Below are positions 31,864 to 40,628 of a stretch of DNA of 64,000 nt, one piece after another. The position numbers were made by a program, and so were the translations under genes. Every line of letters begins with the position of its first letter. Position 1 is the first letter of the stretch. The DNA lies in the NCBI RefSeq assembly GCF_006717045.1, contig NZ_VFPH01000001.1:1488001-1552000 (forward strand), in the 5' to 3' direction. The stretch is from Pseudonocardia cypriaca (GTDB lineage Bacteria > Actinomycetota > Actinomycetes > Mycobacteriales > Pseudonocardiaceae). The notes under the pieces are model-generated. The model worked only from the letters and a program-made list of their open reading frames with translations. It searched no databases and was not told where the DNA came from.

Positions 31864-33332
31864 CGCGCGCCTGCCGCCGACGCCTGCCGCGTGGCCCAGA
31901 ACGGGCGCGCGGCCGCCACGTGGTCGAGGTAGCGCGCGTACCCGTCGGCGTAGCGCGCCTGCCGGGCGGGATCGGGTTCCACGACGTCCTCCGGGCCGGT
32001 CCAGGTGTCGACATCGAGGTCCTCGCCGCGGGCAGCGGCCGCCGCGAGCACCGCGCCGCGCGCTCCCACCTCAGGTGTGCGGGCGAGCTCGAGGGGCACG
32101 CCGAGCACGTCGGCGAACACCTGCAGCCAGGGGCGGGAGCGGGTGCCGCCCCCGCAGGCCACGATCCGGGTGGCCCCGCCGGCCACGTCGAAGCAGTGGC
32201 GGGCCGCGTAGGCGAGCCCCTCGCAGACCGCGCGCAGCAGGTCGTCCCGGGTGGTGGTCAGCCGCACGCCGGTGACCTGCCCGGACGCGTGCGGGTCGAC
32301 GAACGGGGCGCGCTCGCCCGACGTCGCGAAGTAGGGCAGCACCTCCACGCCTCCCGCGCCGGGTGGGCTGGCCGCGAGGGCGGCGTCGATCGCGTCGACG
32401 CCGAGGCCGAGGGTCTGCAGCATCCAGTCCATCGAGGCCGTGCCGACCATCGCCGGCATCGCGCGCAGCCACCGGCCGGGCTCGCCCGTCGCCACGGAGA
32501 ACCCGGCGGGATCCCCCTCGGTGGCGAGCCGGTCGACGTGCACCATGCAGCCCAGCGTCGTGCCGACGATGAGCAGCGCGTCGCCGACCGCGCGGACGCC
32601 GCCCCCGCGGGCGCAGGCCGGGAAGTCGAAGGGTCCGGAGCTGATCGGCGTCCCCGCGGGCAGCCCCAGCAGCTCGGCACCCGCCTCGGCGAGCGGCGCC
32701 TGCGGGATCGGGACGGTGATCGGCGCGAGCAGGTCGCGGCGGTGGGTGAGCCCCATCGCGTCGAGGGCGGCGTCGCTGTAGCCGGTGCCGGTGCCGTCGC
32801 CGAAGGGCATCGAGCTGTCGCTGGGGTCGGTGGCGCGCTCGCCGGTGAGGCGGGTGAACACGGCGTCCTTGCAGGCCCCCGCCGTGGTGGCCCTGTCGAG
32901 GGCGTCGGGCTCGTTCTCGTCCAGCCAGGCCAGCAGCGGGCCGGGGGCGCCGGGGAAGACCGTGGTGCCGTTGGTGCGGAACACGCGCTCGGTGACGCCG
33001 TCGGCGTTCCAGCGACCGAGGATCCCGCCCGCCCGGCCGTCCAGCCACGAGAGCGCGGGCCGCACGGCCCGGCCGGCCTCGTCGGTGACCCAGCAGCCGT
33101 CGCCCTGGCCGGTGATCGCGACGACGTGCGGGGTGCGCCCGGCCGAGACCTCGCGCGTGACCTCCGCGATCGCCGCGACGATCGCGTCCAGGTCCTGCTC
33201 CACCCCGTCGTTCGCGGCGTGGACGAGCTCCAGGGGGCGACCGGCGACGGCGAGCGCCTCGCCCTCGTCGTCGAAGAGGGCGGCTTTCACCACCGACGTC
33301 CCGGCGTCGATGCCGAGCCAGGTGCGCGTCAT
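31860..33332 (-). CDS. FGGY-family carbohydrate kinase
   Basis: The 490-residue kinase has the N-terminal phosphate motif WLGIDAGTSVVKAALFDDEG, ITGQGDGCWVTD, LVGTTLG-like IVGTTLGCM and the C-terminal adenosine motif RIVACGGGTRSRPWLQVFADVLG. It phosphorylates a sugar or polyol with ATP. ATG 33332 overlaps the aldolase stop (ATGA), so translation is coupled. The neighbouring FAD dehydrogenase fits a kinase-then-oxidation route for a polyol. Which sugar is used is not evident. Confidence 0.87.
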   Translation of the reverse strand: MTRTWLGIDAGTSVVKAALFDDEGEALAVAGRPLELVHAANDGVEQDLDAIVAAIAEVTREVSAGRTPHVVAITGQGDGCWVTDEAGRAVRPALSWLDGRAGGILGRWNADGVTERVFRTNGTTVFPGAPGPLLAWLDENEPDALDRATTAGACKDAVFTRLTGERATDPSDSSMPFGDGTGTGYSDAALDAMGLTHRRDLLAPITVPIPQAPLAEAGAELLGLPAGTPISSGPFDFPACARGGGVRAVGDALLIVGTTLGCMVHVDRLATEGDPAGFSVATGEPGRWLRAMPAMVGTASMDWMLQTLGLGVDAIDAALAASPPGAGGVEVLPYFATSGERAPFVDPHASGQVTGVRLTTTRDDLLRAVCEGLAYAARHCFDVAGGATRIVACGGGTRSRPWLQVFADVLGVPLELARTPEVGARGAVLAAAAARGEDLDVDTWTGPEDVVEPDPARQARYADGYARYLDHVAAARPFWATRQASAAGAR

Positions 33333-33976
33333 GACGAGCTCGGCACCGTCTGCCCGTACGTGGTCAGCTTCTCCGCGACGCGGGCGATCTCCTCGTCGGG
33401 CAGGATGTTCGGCTGCCCGAGCAGCTTCGCCTGGTAGTACATCTGGCAGACCCACTCCAGGTAGACGCTGCGCGTGTAGGCCTTTGCGAGGCTGTCGCCG
33501 TACGTGGTGGCGCCGTGGTTCTGCAGGATCGCGCCGAAGCGGTCCTCCATCGCCTTGATGCTGTTGTCGGCGAGCTCGGGGCTGCCGAACGTCGCGTACG
33601 GGGCGACGCGGACCGGCCCGCCGAGCAGCGCGACCATGTAGTGCACGGCCGGCAGCTCGTCGACGACCGCGGAGAGCGTGCTCGCGTAGAGCGGGTGGGT
33701 GTGCACGACGGCCTTGGCGTCGGTCGCCTTGTAGACCGAGGTGTGCATCGGCACCTCCGAGGAGGGCTCGAGCCCGTCCTCGACGCTGTTGCCGTCGAGG
33801 TCGATCACGCAGATCGACTCCGGGGTGAGGTCCTCGTAGGCCGCGCCGCTCGGGGTGATCGCGATGTGGTGCCCCGACCGGATCGACAGGTTGCCCGATG
33901 TGCCGACGGTGAGGGCGTCGGCCTGCATCCGCCGGCAGTACTCCACCAGCTGGACGCGTTCGTCGTGCAGGAGCAT
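33329..33976 (-). CDS. Class II aldolase (L-fuculose-phosphate aldolase-like)
   Basis: The 215-residue zinc aldolase begins LVEYCRRMQADALTVGTSGNLS. It has a phosphate-binding ITPSG, catalytic glutamate in SSEVPMHTSVY, zinc ligands in VVHTHPLYAS and a third His in ILQNHGATTYG. It cleaves a ketose-phosphate to DHAP and an aldehyde. ATG 33976 follows GAGAGGAA. It is the first enzyme gene after the DeoR-type regulator (29-nt gap). Confidence 0.87.
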   Translation of the reverse strand: MLLHDERVQLVEYCRRMQADALTVGTSGNLSIRSGHHIAITPSGAAYEDLTPESICVIDLDGNSVEDGLEPSSEVPMHTSVYKATDAKAVVHTHPLYASTLSAVVDELPAVHYMVALLGGPVRVAPYATFGSPELADNSIKAMEDRFGAILQNHGATTYGDSLAKAYTRSVYLEWVCQMYYQAKLLGQPNILPDEEIARVAEKLTTYGQTVPSSS

Positions 33977-34005
33977 GGGGTTCCTCTCGATCTCGATCGG
34001 CGGGG

Positions 34006-34809
34006 TCACTCGTTCCGGCCCGCGACCTCGACGAGCACGTCGTTCTCGCGCAGCGCGGCCAGGTCGCGGGGGGAGACGCCGGCGTCGACGACGACCGTCG
34101 TGAACCGGTGCAGGGGCAGCAGCCGGTGCAGGGCGCTGCGGGTGAGCTTGGTGTGGTCGATCAGCAGGTGGCTGCGGGTGGCGACGTCCACCATCGCGCG
34201 CTTCACCGTGACGATCCGGTCCTCCTGGTGGAAGGCGTAGCCGTCGCTCACCGCGGAGGTGCTGACGAACGCGGCGTCGAAGCGCATGGACTGCACCGCG
34301 TCGACGCACGTCGAGCCGAGGAAGGAGTCGTGCTGCACGTCGTAGTGCCCGCCGAGGGCCACGACCTGCACGTCGCGCATCCTGGCCAGCTCGACGAGCG
34401 CGGCGAGGTAGTTGGTGGCCACCGTCAGCGGAGCGAGCGCGGCGAGGTGGGGGAGCATCTGCAGCGCGGTGGTCGAGTCGTCGAGGAGCACCGACATCCC
34501 GGGCTCGACGTGGCGGCACGCGTGCTGCGCGATGAGCCGCTTGGCCTCGATGTTGGCCTTCGCCCGGTACTCGACGTTGGACTCGAAGGTGCCGCTGGGC
34601 TGCGCGGTGGCGATGCCGCGCGCCTTGCGGAGCACGCCCTGGCGCTGCAGCTCGTCGAGGTCGCGGTGGATCGTCATGACCGAGACGCCGAAGGTCTCGG
34701 CGAGCTCCTGCGCGGACACCGAGCCGGTGCTGAGCACGAGGTCGGTGATCCGGGCCTGGCGGCCCTCTGGTCCGAGGGTCCGGGGCGCGTCCACCTCCCG
34801 CTCTGTCAC
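34006..34809 (-). CDS. DeoR/GlpR-type transcriptional repressor
   Basis: The 267-residue protein has a helix-turn-helix (ITDLVLSTGSVSAQELAETFGVSVMTIHRDLDELQRQG) followed by a sugar-phosphate-sensing domain (LDDSTTALQMLPHLAAL, GSTCVDAVQSMRFDAAFVSTSAV, LIDHTKL). GTG 34809 with GGAGG at about 7 nt is preferred to an upstream ATG at 34872, which precedes the predicted transcription start. It heads the left operon and sits at the divergent control region, so it probably represses both arms until a sugar phosphate binds. Confidence 0.88.
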   Translation of the reverse strand: MTEREVDAPRTLGPEGRQARITDLVLSTGSVSAQELAETFGVSVMTIHRDLDELQRQGVLRKARGIATAQPSGTFESNVEYRAKANIEAKRLIAQHACRHVEPGMSVLLDDSTTALQMLPHLAALAPLTVATNYLAALVELARMRDVQVVALGGHYDVQHDSFLGSTCVDAVQSMRFDAAFVSTSAVSDGYAFHQEDRIVTVKRAMVDVATRSHLLIDHTKLTRSALHRLLPLHRFTTVVVDAGVSPRDLAALRENDVLVEVAGRNE

Positions 34810-34843
34810 CGCTCGCCTCCTTCGCCGGTCTGCTGCGACTGGC

Positions 34844-34872
34844 ATCACAGCGTGCCGAGCGGGATCCGTCAA
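34844..34872 (-). promoter_or_regulatory. Promoter of the DeoR-aldolase-kinase-dehydrogenase operon
   Basis: On the minus strand TTGACG (34867-34872), a 17-bp spacer and TGTGAT (34844-34849) predict a start near 34837, 28 nt before the GTG of the regulator gene. Confidence 0.55.
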
Positions 34873-34874
34873 GC

Positions 34875-34906
34875 TTCGATGTGAACAACGCTGCTTTCGA
34901 TGTGAA
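34875..34906. promoter_or_regulatory. Direct-repeat operators for the DeoR-type regulator
   Basis: TTCGATGTGAA occurs at 34875-34885 and 34896-34906, exactly 21 bp (two helical turns) apart, between the two divergent promoters. A looser TCAGTGTGAGAA lies at 34950-34961. Direct repeats of this type are usual for DeoR-family proteins. Binding is inferred. Confidence 0.6.
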
Positions 34907-34969
34907 GTTCGGGGGTATCGCCGTCCTGGCTGGCCAGCACTTCACGGATCTCAGTGTGAGAACAACGTG

Positions 34970-34998
34970 TTGACGTGAGATGAGCGTCGTCTTACTGT
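34970..34998 (+). promoter_or_regulatory. Promoter of the rightward kinase-transport operon
   Basis: TTGACG (34970-34975), a 17-bp spacer and TACTGT (34993-34998) form a good sigma70-like promoter with a start near 35005, 31 nt before GTG 35036. Confidence 0.65.
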
Positions 34999-35035
34999 GT
35001 CGCCGCGCACAGCGCTGACGAACAGAGGAGCACCG

Positions 35036-36640
35036 GTGCCCGAACCCTCGCCAGTCGACACCCCGCTATGGGTGGGGGTCGACCTCGGCACACAGGGTGT
35101 CCGCGCCGTGCTCGTCGACGGGTCGGGAGCCGTGCTCGGCAGCGGTTCGGCGCCGCTGGAGAGCGACGTGCGCGCCGGTGAGCGGCACGAGCAGGACCCC
35201 GCCGACTGGTGGCGGGCCACCTGCGTCGCCACCCGCGCCGCCCTCGCCGGGCGGGACGGACGGCCCGTCGGCGGCGTGAGCATCGACTCGACGTCCGGCA
35301 CCCTCGTCGTCCAGGACACCCAGGGGCGCGCCGCCGGGCCCGCGCTCATGTACGACGACCGGCGCGCCGCCGCCGAGGCCACCCGCGTGCAGGATGCGGG
35401 CGCCGAGCTGTGGACCACGCTCGGGTACCGGATGCAGGCGAGCTGGGCGCTGCCGAAGGTGGTGTGGCTCGTGGCCGGGGGCGCCGTGCCGGCCGGGCAC
35501 CGGCTCGCCCACCAGGCCGACCACATCGGCGCTCGGCTCGCAGGCCACGCCGTGCCCACCGACTGGAGCCACGCCCTCAAGACCGGTTACGACCTGCTCG
35601 GCGCCGCATGGCCGGAGGCTGTGCTCGACCGCCTCGGTGTCGACCCGGCGGTCCTGCCGCCCGTGGTCGCCCCGGGTGAGCGGGTGGCGACGGTGTCGGC
35701 AGCCGCCGCCGACGAGACGGGCATCCCGGCCGGCACCCCGATCGTCGCCGGGATGACCGACGGGTGTGCCGCGCAGGTCGCCACGGCCGCGCTGGCGCCC
35801 GGGCAGTGGTGCTCGGCGCTGGGCACCACCCTGGTGCTGAAGGGGTCCACACCCGAACTGCTGCACGACCCGTCCGGATCCGTGTACTGCCACCGCAACC
35901 CCGACGGCGGCTGGCTGCCCGGCGGTGCCTCCAGCACCGGCGCGGGCGTCCTCACGACAGACCTCCCCGGCGCCGACCTCGACGAGCTGACCGAGCGCGT
36001 GCGGGAGCGAGGGGTCCCCGCGGGCGCCACCTACCCCCTGGCAGGCCGGGGGGAGCGGTTCCCGTTCGTCGCGGACGGCGCCGAGGGGTTCGACGTCGGC
36101 GGCCCGGCCGACCCGGACCCGGCCACGCGGTTCCAGCGGGTGGCCCACGGGGTCGCGTACGTCGAGCGGCTCGCGTTCGACGTGCTCGCCGGGCTCGGCG
36201 CCGACGTATCCGGCCCGGTCGTCGCCACCGGCGGCACCAGCCGCAACGACTGGTGGACGCAGCTGCGGGCCGACGTCCTGCAGCGCCCCGTCGCGGTCCC
36301 GGAACACGCGGGCTCCGCGATCGGTTCCGCCGTGCTCGCCGCGGCCCCGCCCGGCGAGCTCGCCGCCACGGCCGCCGAGATGGTGCGGATGCGGCGCCGG
36401 TTCGAGCCGGACCCGTCCCGCGCGGACGAGCTGACGGACGGCTACGGCCGGCTGGTCGAGGCGCTCCACGATCGCGGCTGGCTGGAGCCGAAGTTCAGGC
36501 CGAACGCACTTCCGGGGAGCCACCGCCGCGGCGAAGCAAGGCGGGGGCTCGCCGGGGAAGGCGGAGCCACATTCAGGGCCGTGCAGGACAGCAAAGTGGC
36601 TTTCCTGAACTCCGAGACCGCCGGCGGGACCGCCTCATGA
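35036..36640 (+). CDS. FGGY-family carbohydrate kinase (second)
   Basis: The 534-residue kinase has WVGVDLGTQGVRAVLVDGSG, GVSIDSTSGTLVVQD, ALGTTLVLKG and the C-terminal VVATGGTSRNDWWTQLRADVL. It resembles ribulo/xylulokinase-like members. GTG 35036 has AGAGGAG at 5 nt. The last about 35 residues (RRGEARRGLAGEGGATFRAVQDSKVAFLN...) fall outside the kinase fold and are encoded by a palindromic repeat, so the C-terminus looks extended by repeat insertion. The stop overlaps the phosphatase ATG (ATGA). Confidence 0.87.
   Translation: MPEPSPVDTPLWVGVDLGTQGVRAVLVDGSGAVLGSGSAPLESDVRAGERHEQDPADWWRATCVATRAALAGRDGRPVGGVSIDSTSGTLVVQDTQGRAAGPALMYDDRRAAAEATRVQDAGAELWTTLGYRMQASWALPKVVWLVAGGAVPAGHRLAHQADHIGARLAGHAVPTDWSHALKTGYDLLGAAWPEAVLDRLGVDPAVLPPVVAPGERVATVSAAAADETGIPAGTPIVAGMTDGCAAQVATAALAPGQWCSALGTTLVLKGSTPELLHDPSGSVYCHRNPDGGWLPGGASSTGAGVLTTDLPGADLDELTERVRERGVPAGATYPLAGRGERFPFVADGAEGFDVGGPADPDPATRFQRVAHGVAYVERLAFDVLAGLGADVSGPVVATGGTSRNDWWTQLRADVLQRPVAVPEHAGSAIGSAVLAAAPPGELAATAAEMVRMRRRFEPDPSRADELTDGYGRLVEALHDRGWLEPKFRPNALPGSHRRGEARRGLAGEGGATFRAVQDSKVAFLNSETAGGTAS
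36566..36610. repeat. Diverged palindromic repeat (AAAGTGGC family) within the kinase 3' end
   Basis: GCCACATT (36566-36573) and AAAGTGGC (36593-36600) pair with one mismatch, followed by TTTCCTGAAC. GACAGCAAAGTGGCTTTCCT shares its core with the repeats at 38748 and 50475. It encodes QDSKVAFLN of the kinase. Confidence 0.55.
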
Positions 36641-37302
36641 GCACCGACCTCACCCTCGTGCGGCACGGCCGGACCATCTGGCACGCCGAGAACCGCTACG
36701 CAGGCGTCAGCGACGTCCCGCTCGACGACACCGGCCTCGCCCAGGCCCACGCGCTCGCCGACTGGGCCCGTCGCCAGCACTTCGACGTCCTGGTCTGCTC
36801 CCCGGTGCCGCGCGCGGTGGCCACCGCCGCCCCGGTGGCCGCCGCGCTCGGGCTCGAGCCAGAGGTGGTGGCCGACCTGCGGGAGGTCGACTTCGGCATC
36901 GCGGAGGGCCACACGCTCGCGGAGCTGCGGGTGAGCCACCCCGAGGCCGCCGCCGCGTTCGTCGCGAACCCGGTCGCCTTCCCGTTCCCCGGCGCCGAGT
37001 CGCCCGGCGCGGCCGCCCAGCGCGCTGTTGCCGCCCTGCGCGACGCCGCCGCCCGCCACAACGGCCGGTCCGTGCTGGTCGTCGCGCACAACACGCTCCT
37101 GCGCCTCGCGCTGTGCATGTGGCTCGGCATCCCGATTGCGCGCTACCGCGCCGTGCTGCCCCGGCTGGAGAACGCCGCCGCCACCCGCCTCCGCGTGCCG
37201 GACGACCCGGCCGCCCCGCCGGCTCTGCTGGCCCTCAACGTCCCCACCTCACCGGCCGTCACCGCAGACGAGCCGGCCCCGACCGCAGGGAGGACCGCAT
37301 GA
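36637..37302 (+). CDS. Histidine phosphatase family protein (phosphoglycerate mutase-like)
   Basis: The 221-residue protein has the catalytic LTLVRHGRTIWHAENRYAG at the N-terminus, VCSPVPRAVATA, the acid-base glutamate region DLREVDFGIAEG and a second histidine in VLVVAHNTLLRLAL. It dephosphorylates a small phosphorylated metabolite. Its place inside the uptake/catabolic operon, with ATGA overlaps on both sides, suggests it acts on a pathway sugar phosphate or relieves its build-up. The substrate is unknown. Confidence 0.87.
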   Translation: MSTDLTLVRHGRTIWHAENRYAGVSDVPLDDTGLAQAHALADWARRQHFDVLVCSPVPRAVATAAPVAAALGLEPEVVADLREVDFGIAEGHTLAELRVSHPEAAAAFVANPVAFPFPGAESPGAAAQRAVAALRDAAARHNGRSVLVVAHNTLLRLALCMWLGIPIARYRAVLPRLENAAATRLRVPDDPAAPPALLALNVPTSPAVTADEPAPTAGRTA

Positions 37303-38735
37303 CCCGCCGCGATCTCTGGACCCCCAACCGGCGTGACCTGCTGCGCATGCTGGGTGTCGGCGGCGCAGCCGTCGGCGCCTCGTCGCTGCTCGCCGCGTGC
37401 GGCCTCGGCACCGGCGGGGACGGCCCCGCCACCGGCAACGGTGCAGCCGAGGTCACCGGCGGGTTCGACTGGCGCAAGGCCGAGGGCACCGAGATCTCGG
37501 TGCTGCAGACGCCGCACCCGTACCAGGTGGCGTTCCAGCCGCTGCTGGCCGAGTTCACCGAGCTGACCGGCATCACCGTGAAGGCCGACCTGGTGGCGGA
37601 GGCCGACTACTTCACGCGCCTCAACACCGAGCTCGCCAGCGGCGCCGGCAACTACGACGCCTTCATGACCGGCGCCTACTTCATCTGGACCTACGGGCCT
37701 CCCGGGTGGATGGAGGACCTGAAGCCCTGGCTGCAGAACAGCTCGGCCACCAACCCGGACTACGACTTCGAGGACATCTACGAGGGCCTGCGCCGCTCCA
37801 CGTCCTGGGACTTCCAGGTCGGCAGCCCGCTCGGCACCGGCGGGCAGTGGGCGATCCCGTGGGGCTTCGAGACCAACGTCCTCTGCTACAACAAGGCCGA
37901 GTTCGACCGCCGCGGCATCCGGCCCGCCGAGACCTTCGACGACCTCATGCAGCTGGCCTCCGACCTCACCGACCGGGCCAACAACAAGTACGGCATCGCG
38001 TTCCGCGGGTCGAGGTCGTGGGCCACGATCCACCCGGGCTTCATGACCCAGTTCACCCGCGAGGGCTGCAAGGACTACGAGAAGCAGGGCGACCAGCTCC
38101 AGGCCACGATGAACTCGCCGGAGGCCGTCGACTTCACGCGCAAGTGGGTGGAGCTCGCCCGCTCGGCAGGGCCGACCTCGTGGACCAACTACGAGTACCC
38201 CGACTGCACCGGCGACCTGGGTGCGGGTACCGCGTTCATGGTGTACGACGCCGACTCGGCCACGTACCCGCAGAACATCGCCGGCAACAGCGCACAGGCC
38301 GGCAACCTCGCATGGCACCCCGGCCCGGCCGGACCGGACGGCAGCTACGGCACCAACCTCTGGACGTGGTCCCTGGCCATGAACTCCGCCTCGCAGAAGA
38401 AGCTCGCCGCCTGGCTGTTCATCCAGTGGGCCACCGGCAAGGACGCCCAGACCAAGGCCGTGCAGACCGGGCAGGCCGGCTTCGCCGACCCCACCCGCCA
38501 GTCGGTGTTCGACGGCGCGTTCAAGCAGACGCTCGGCAACTTCCCCGGCTACCAGGAGACCTTCGAGAAGGTCATCGGGTCCACCGACATCAAGTTCACG
38601 CCGCAGACCCAGTTCTTCGAGACCACCGAGGAGTGGGCGGTGGCGCTGCAGGACATCTACGCGGGCCAGGACGCGAAGACGCGGCTGGACGCGCTGGCGG
38701 CGGCCAACACGACGGCGGTCAACCGTGCGAGCTAG
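37299..38735 (+). CDS. ABC sugar transporter substrate-binding lipoprotein
   Basis: The 478-residue family-1 extracellular binding protein has an RRDLLRML twin-Arg-like start, a hydrophobic stretch and the lipobox LLAAC (Cys near residue 34). The mature part shows EISVLQTPHPYQVAFQPLLAEF, ADYFTRLNTELASGAGNYDAF and WAIPWGFETNVLCYN. It should be a membrane-anchored receptor for a sugar or polyol. ATG 37299 overlaps the phosphatase stop by 4 nt. The permease genes follow after an 84-nt gap that holds a palindromic repeat. Confidence 0.9.
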   Translation: MTRRDLWTPNRRDLLRMLGVGGAAVGASSLLAACGLGTGGDGPATGNGAAEVTGGFDWRKAEGTEISVLQTPHPYQVAFQPLLAEFTELTGITVKADLVAEADYFTRLNTELASGAGNYDAFMTGAYFIWTYGPPGWMEDLKPWLQNSSATNPDYDFEDIYEGLRRSTSWDFQVGSPLGTGGQWAIPWGFETNVLCYNKAEFDRRGIRPAETFDDLMQLASDLTDRANNKYGIAFRGSRSWATIHPGFMTQFTREGCKDYEKQGDQLQATMNSPEAVDFTRKWVELARSAGPTSWTNYEYPDCTGDLGAGTAFMVYDADSATYPQNIAGNSAQAGNLAWHPGPAGPDGSYGTNLWTWSLAMNSASQKKLAAWLFIQWATGKDAQTKAVQTGQAGFADPTRQSVFDGAFKQTLGNFPGYQETFEKVIGSTDIKFTPQTQFFETTEEWAVALQDIYAGQDAKTRLDALAAANTTAVNRAS

Positions 38736-38747
38736 TCCTGCCCCGGA

Positions 38748-38802
38748 TGTCAGCAAGGCCACCTTGCTGACACCACGGGTCAGCAAGGTGGCTTTGCTGA
38801 CA
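38748..38802. repeat. Palindromic repeat between binding-protein and permease genes
   Basis: Left 23-nt arm TGTCAGCAAGG...CTTGCTGACA and right arm (38779-38802) are inverted copies with one mismatch. Each arm is itself nearly palindromic (GTCAGCAAGG/CCTTGCTGAC). It could attenuate transcription, lowering permease relative to binding-protein mRNA, or stabilise the upstream message. Confidence 0.75.
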
Positions 38803-38819
38803 CACCAGGGAGGGTGGCC

Positions 38820-39758
38820 GTGACCACCACCGCCCCACCGAGGACCCCGGCACCGGCCGTGCAGCGCGAGCCACGGTCGGTGCCGGCCTGGCGGCGCGGG
38901 CTGCGGCCGTACGTGCTGTCGATCCCCGCGGTGCTGATCATCGTCGGGATCTTGTACCCGTTCGTGCTCGGCGCCTACTACGCGTTCCTCAACTACGCGG
39001 CGGTGGTGCGGCGGCCGGTCTTCATCGGGCTGCAGAACTTCGCCGAGATCCTGTCCGACCCGGCGTTCTGGACGAGCGTGCGCGTCACGTTCGTCTACGC
39101 CGTGGTCGCCACCGTGGTCGAGACCGTGCTGGGCATCGGGATCGCGTTGCTGCTCAACCGGTCGACCCTGGTCGGGCGGATCTTCGAGCGGGTGCTGATC
39201 CTGCCGCTGATGATCGCCCCGGTGATCGCCGGCGTGATCTGGGGCCTGATGTTCAACCCGCAGTACGGCGTCCTGAACTACGTGCTGGGCCTCGGCTCGA
39301 CGTTCGACTGGCTCGGCGAGGACACGGCGATCTGGTCGGTGATCCTCGTCGACGTCTGGATCTACACGCCGTTCGTGGCGATCCTCGTGCTGGCCGGGAT
39401 CCGGTCGCTGCCGAAGGAGCCGTTCGAGGCGTCGGCGGTGGACGGCGCGAGCTGGTTCTACATGTTCCGCCGGCTGATGCTGCCGATGATGTGGCCCTAC
39501 ATCCTGGTGGCGGTGATCTTCCGGTTCATGGACTGCCTGAAGATCTTCGACCACGTGTTCGTGCTGACGGCGGGCGGACCGGGCGACGCGACGCGCACCC
39601 TGCAGATCGGCGCGTACCAGAACTCGATCATCCAGCTGCAGTACTCGCAGGGCAGCACGTACATGTTCCTGCTCTGGGTGATCGTCTTCGTGACCGCCCG
39701 CTACCTGGTGAGCGTGCTGGGCAAGGCCCAGCGGCGCGCCGCAGGATCGGAGGAGTAG
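38820..39758 (+). CDS. ABC sugar transporter permease (MalF-like)
   Basis: The 312-residue protein has six membrane helices and the EAA loop EASAVDGASWFYMFRRLMLPMM that docks the ATPase. The N-terminus LSIPAVLIIVGILYPFVLGAYYAFLNYA is typical of MalF-type sugar permeases. GTG 38820 is preferred to GTG 38814 because AGGGAGG ends directly at 38813. It pairs with the next permease. Confidence 0.9.
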   Translation: MTTTAPPRTPAPAVQREPRSVPAWRRGLRPYVLSIPAVLIIVGILYPFVLGAYYAFLNYAAVVRRPVFIGLQNFAEILSDPAFWTSVRVTFVYAVVATVVETVLGIGIALLLNRSTLVGRIFERVLILPLMIAPVIAGVIWGLMFNPQYGVLNYVLGLGSTFDWLGEDTAIWSVILVDVWIYTPFVAILVLAGIRSLPKEPFEASAVDGASWFYMFRRLMLPMMWPYILVAVIFRFMDCLKIFDHVFVLTAGGPGDATRTLQIGAYQNSIIQLQYSQGSTYMFLLWVIVFVTARYLVSVLGKAQRRAAGSEE

Positions 39759-40628
39759 ATGGCAGCCAGGGAGCTGGGGCCGGGCCAGCGGCGGTTCTCG
39801 CCCGCGTCGATCGGTGCCGACGCCGCGCTGCTGGTGTGGTTCGTGTTCTCGCTGTTCCCGCTGGTCTGGATGGTGCTGCTGGCGCTCAAGACCAACGCGG
39901 AGCAGATCAGCACCTACTTCGCGTTCACTCCGACGCTGGAGAACTTCGCCATCGTGCTCTCCTCCGAGGGCGAGCGGCTGACCAGCGTGAACTTCACGCA
40001 GGCGATCCTCACGAGCGTCATCAACTGCGTCGGCGCCGTGATCGTCTCGCTCGTGATCGGCATCCCGGCCGCGTACGCGGCGGGGCGCTGGCAGTACCGC
40101 GGGTCGAACGACGTGATGTTCACGATCCTGTCGTTCCGGTTCGCGCCCGAGCTGATGGTGATCGTGCCGCTCTTCGTCATCTACAACCAGATCGGCCTGT
40201 TCGACACGAACGTCGGCATGATCTGGGTGCTGCAGCTGGTGACGATGCCGCTGATCGTCTGGATCCTGCGCTCCTACTTCCAGGACATGCCGGCCGAGCT
40301 GGAGCAGGCCGCGCTGCTCGACGGTTACACGCGGCGGCGCGCGTTCGCGATGGTCGCGCTCCCGCTGGTGCGGCCGGGGATCGCGGCGGCGGCGCTGCTC
40401 GCGTTCATCTTCGCCTGGAACAACTACGTGTTCCCGCTGATCCTCACCGGCAGCCAGCACACGCCGGTGACCGTGGCCGTCACCCGCTTCCTCGGCGGCG
40501 GCGGGCAGGCCTACTACAACCTGACGGCCGCGGCCGCGCTGATCGCCGCGCTGCCGCCGCTGCTGGTGGCGCTGTCGATCCAGCGCTACCTGGTGCGCGG
40601 CCTGTCGTTCGGGGCGGTGAAGTCGTAG
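39759..40628 (+). CDS. ABC sugar transporter permease (MalG-like)
   Basis: The 289-residue protein has six helices, an N-terminal WFVFSLFPLVWMVLLALK segment and the EAA loop ELEQAALLDGYTRRRAFAMVALPLVRPGIA. ATG 39759 follows the first permease stop directly, with GGAGGAG just upstream. The stop TAG overlaps the ATPase GTG by one base. Confidence 0.9.
   Translation: MAARELGPGQRRFSPASIGADAALLVWFVFSLFPLVWMVLLALKTNAEQISTYFAFTPTLENFAIVLSSEGERLTSVNFTQAILTSVINCVGAVIVSLVIGIPAAYAAGRWQYRGSNDVMFTILSFRFAPELMVIVPLFVIYNQIGLFDTNVGMIWVLQLVTMPLIVWILRSYFQDMPAELEQAALLDGYTRRRAFAMVALPLVRPGIAAAALLAFIFAWNNYVFPLILTGSQHTPVTVAVTRFLGGGGQAYYNLTAAAALIAALPPLLVALSIQRYLVRGLSFGAVKS

Noticed and set aside
37143..40460. Very long minus-strand frame of 1105 codons opposite the transport operon
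   Set aside because: It is antisense to well-supported binding-protein and permease genes, rich in His/Arg/Asp/Gln as expected of a GC-rich shadow frame, and has no recognisable domain.
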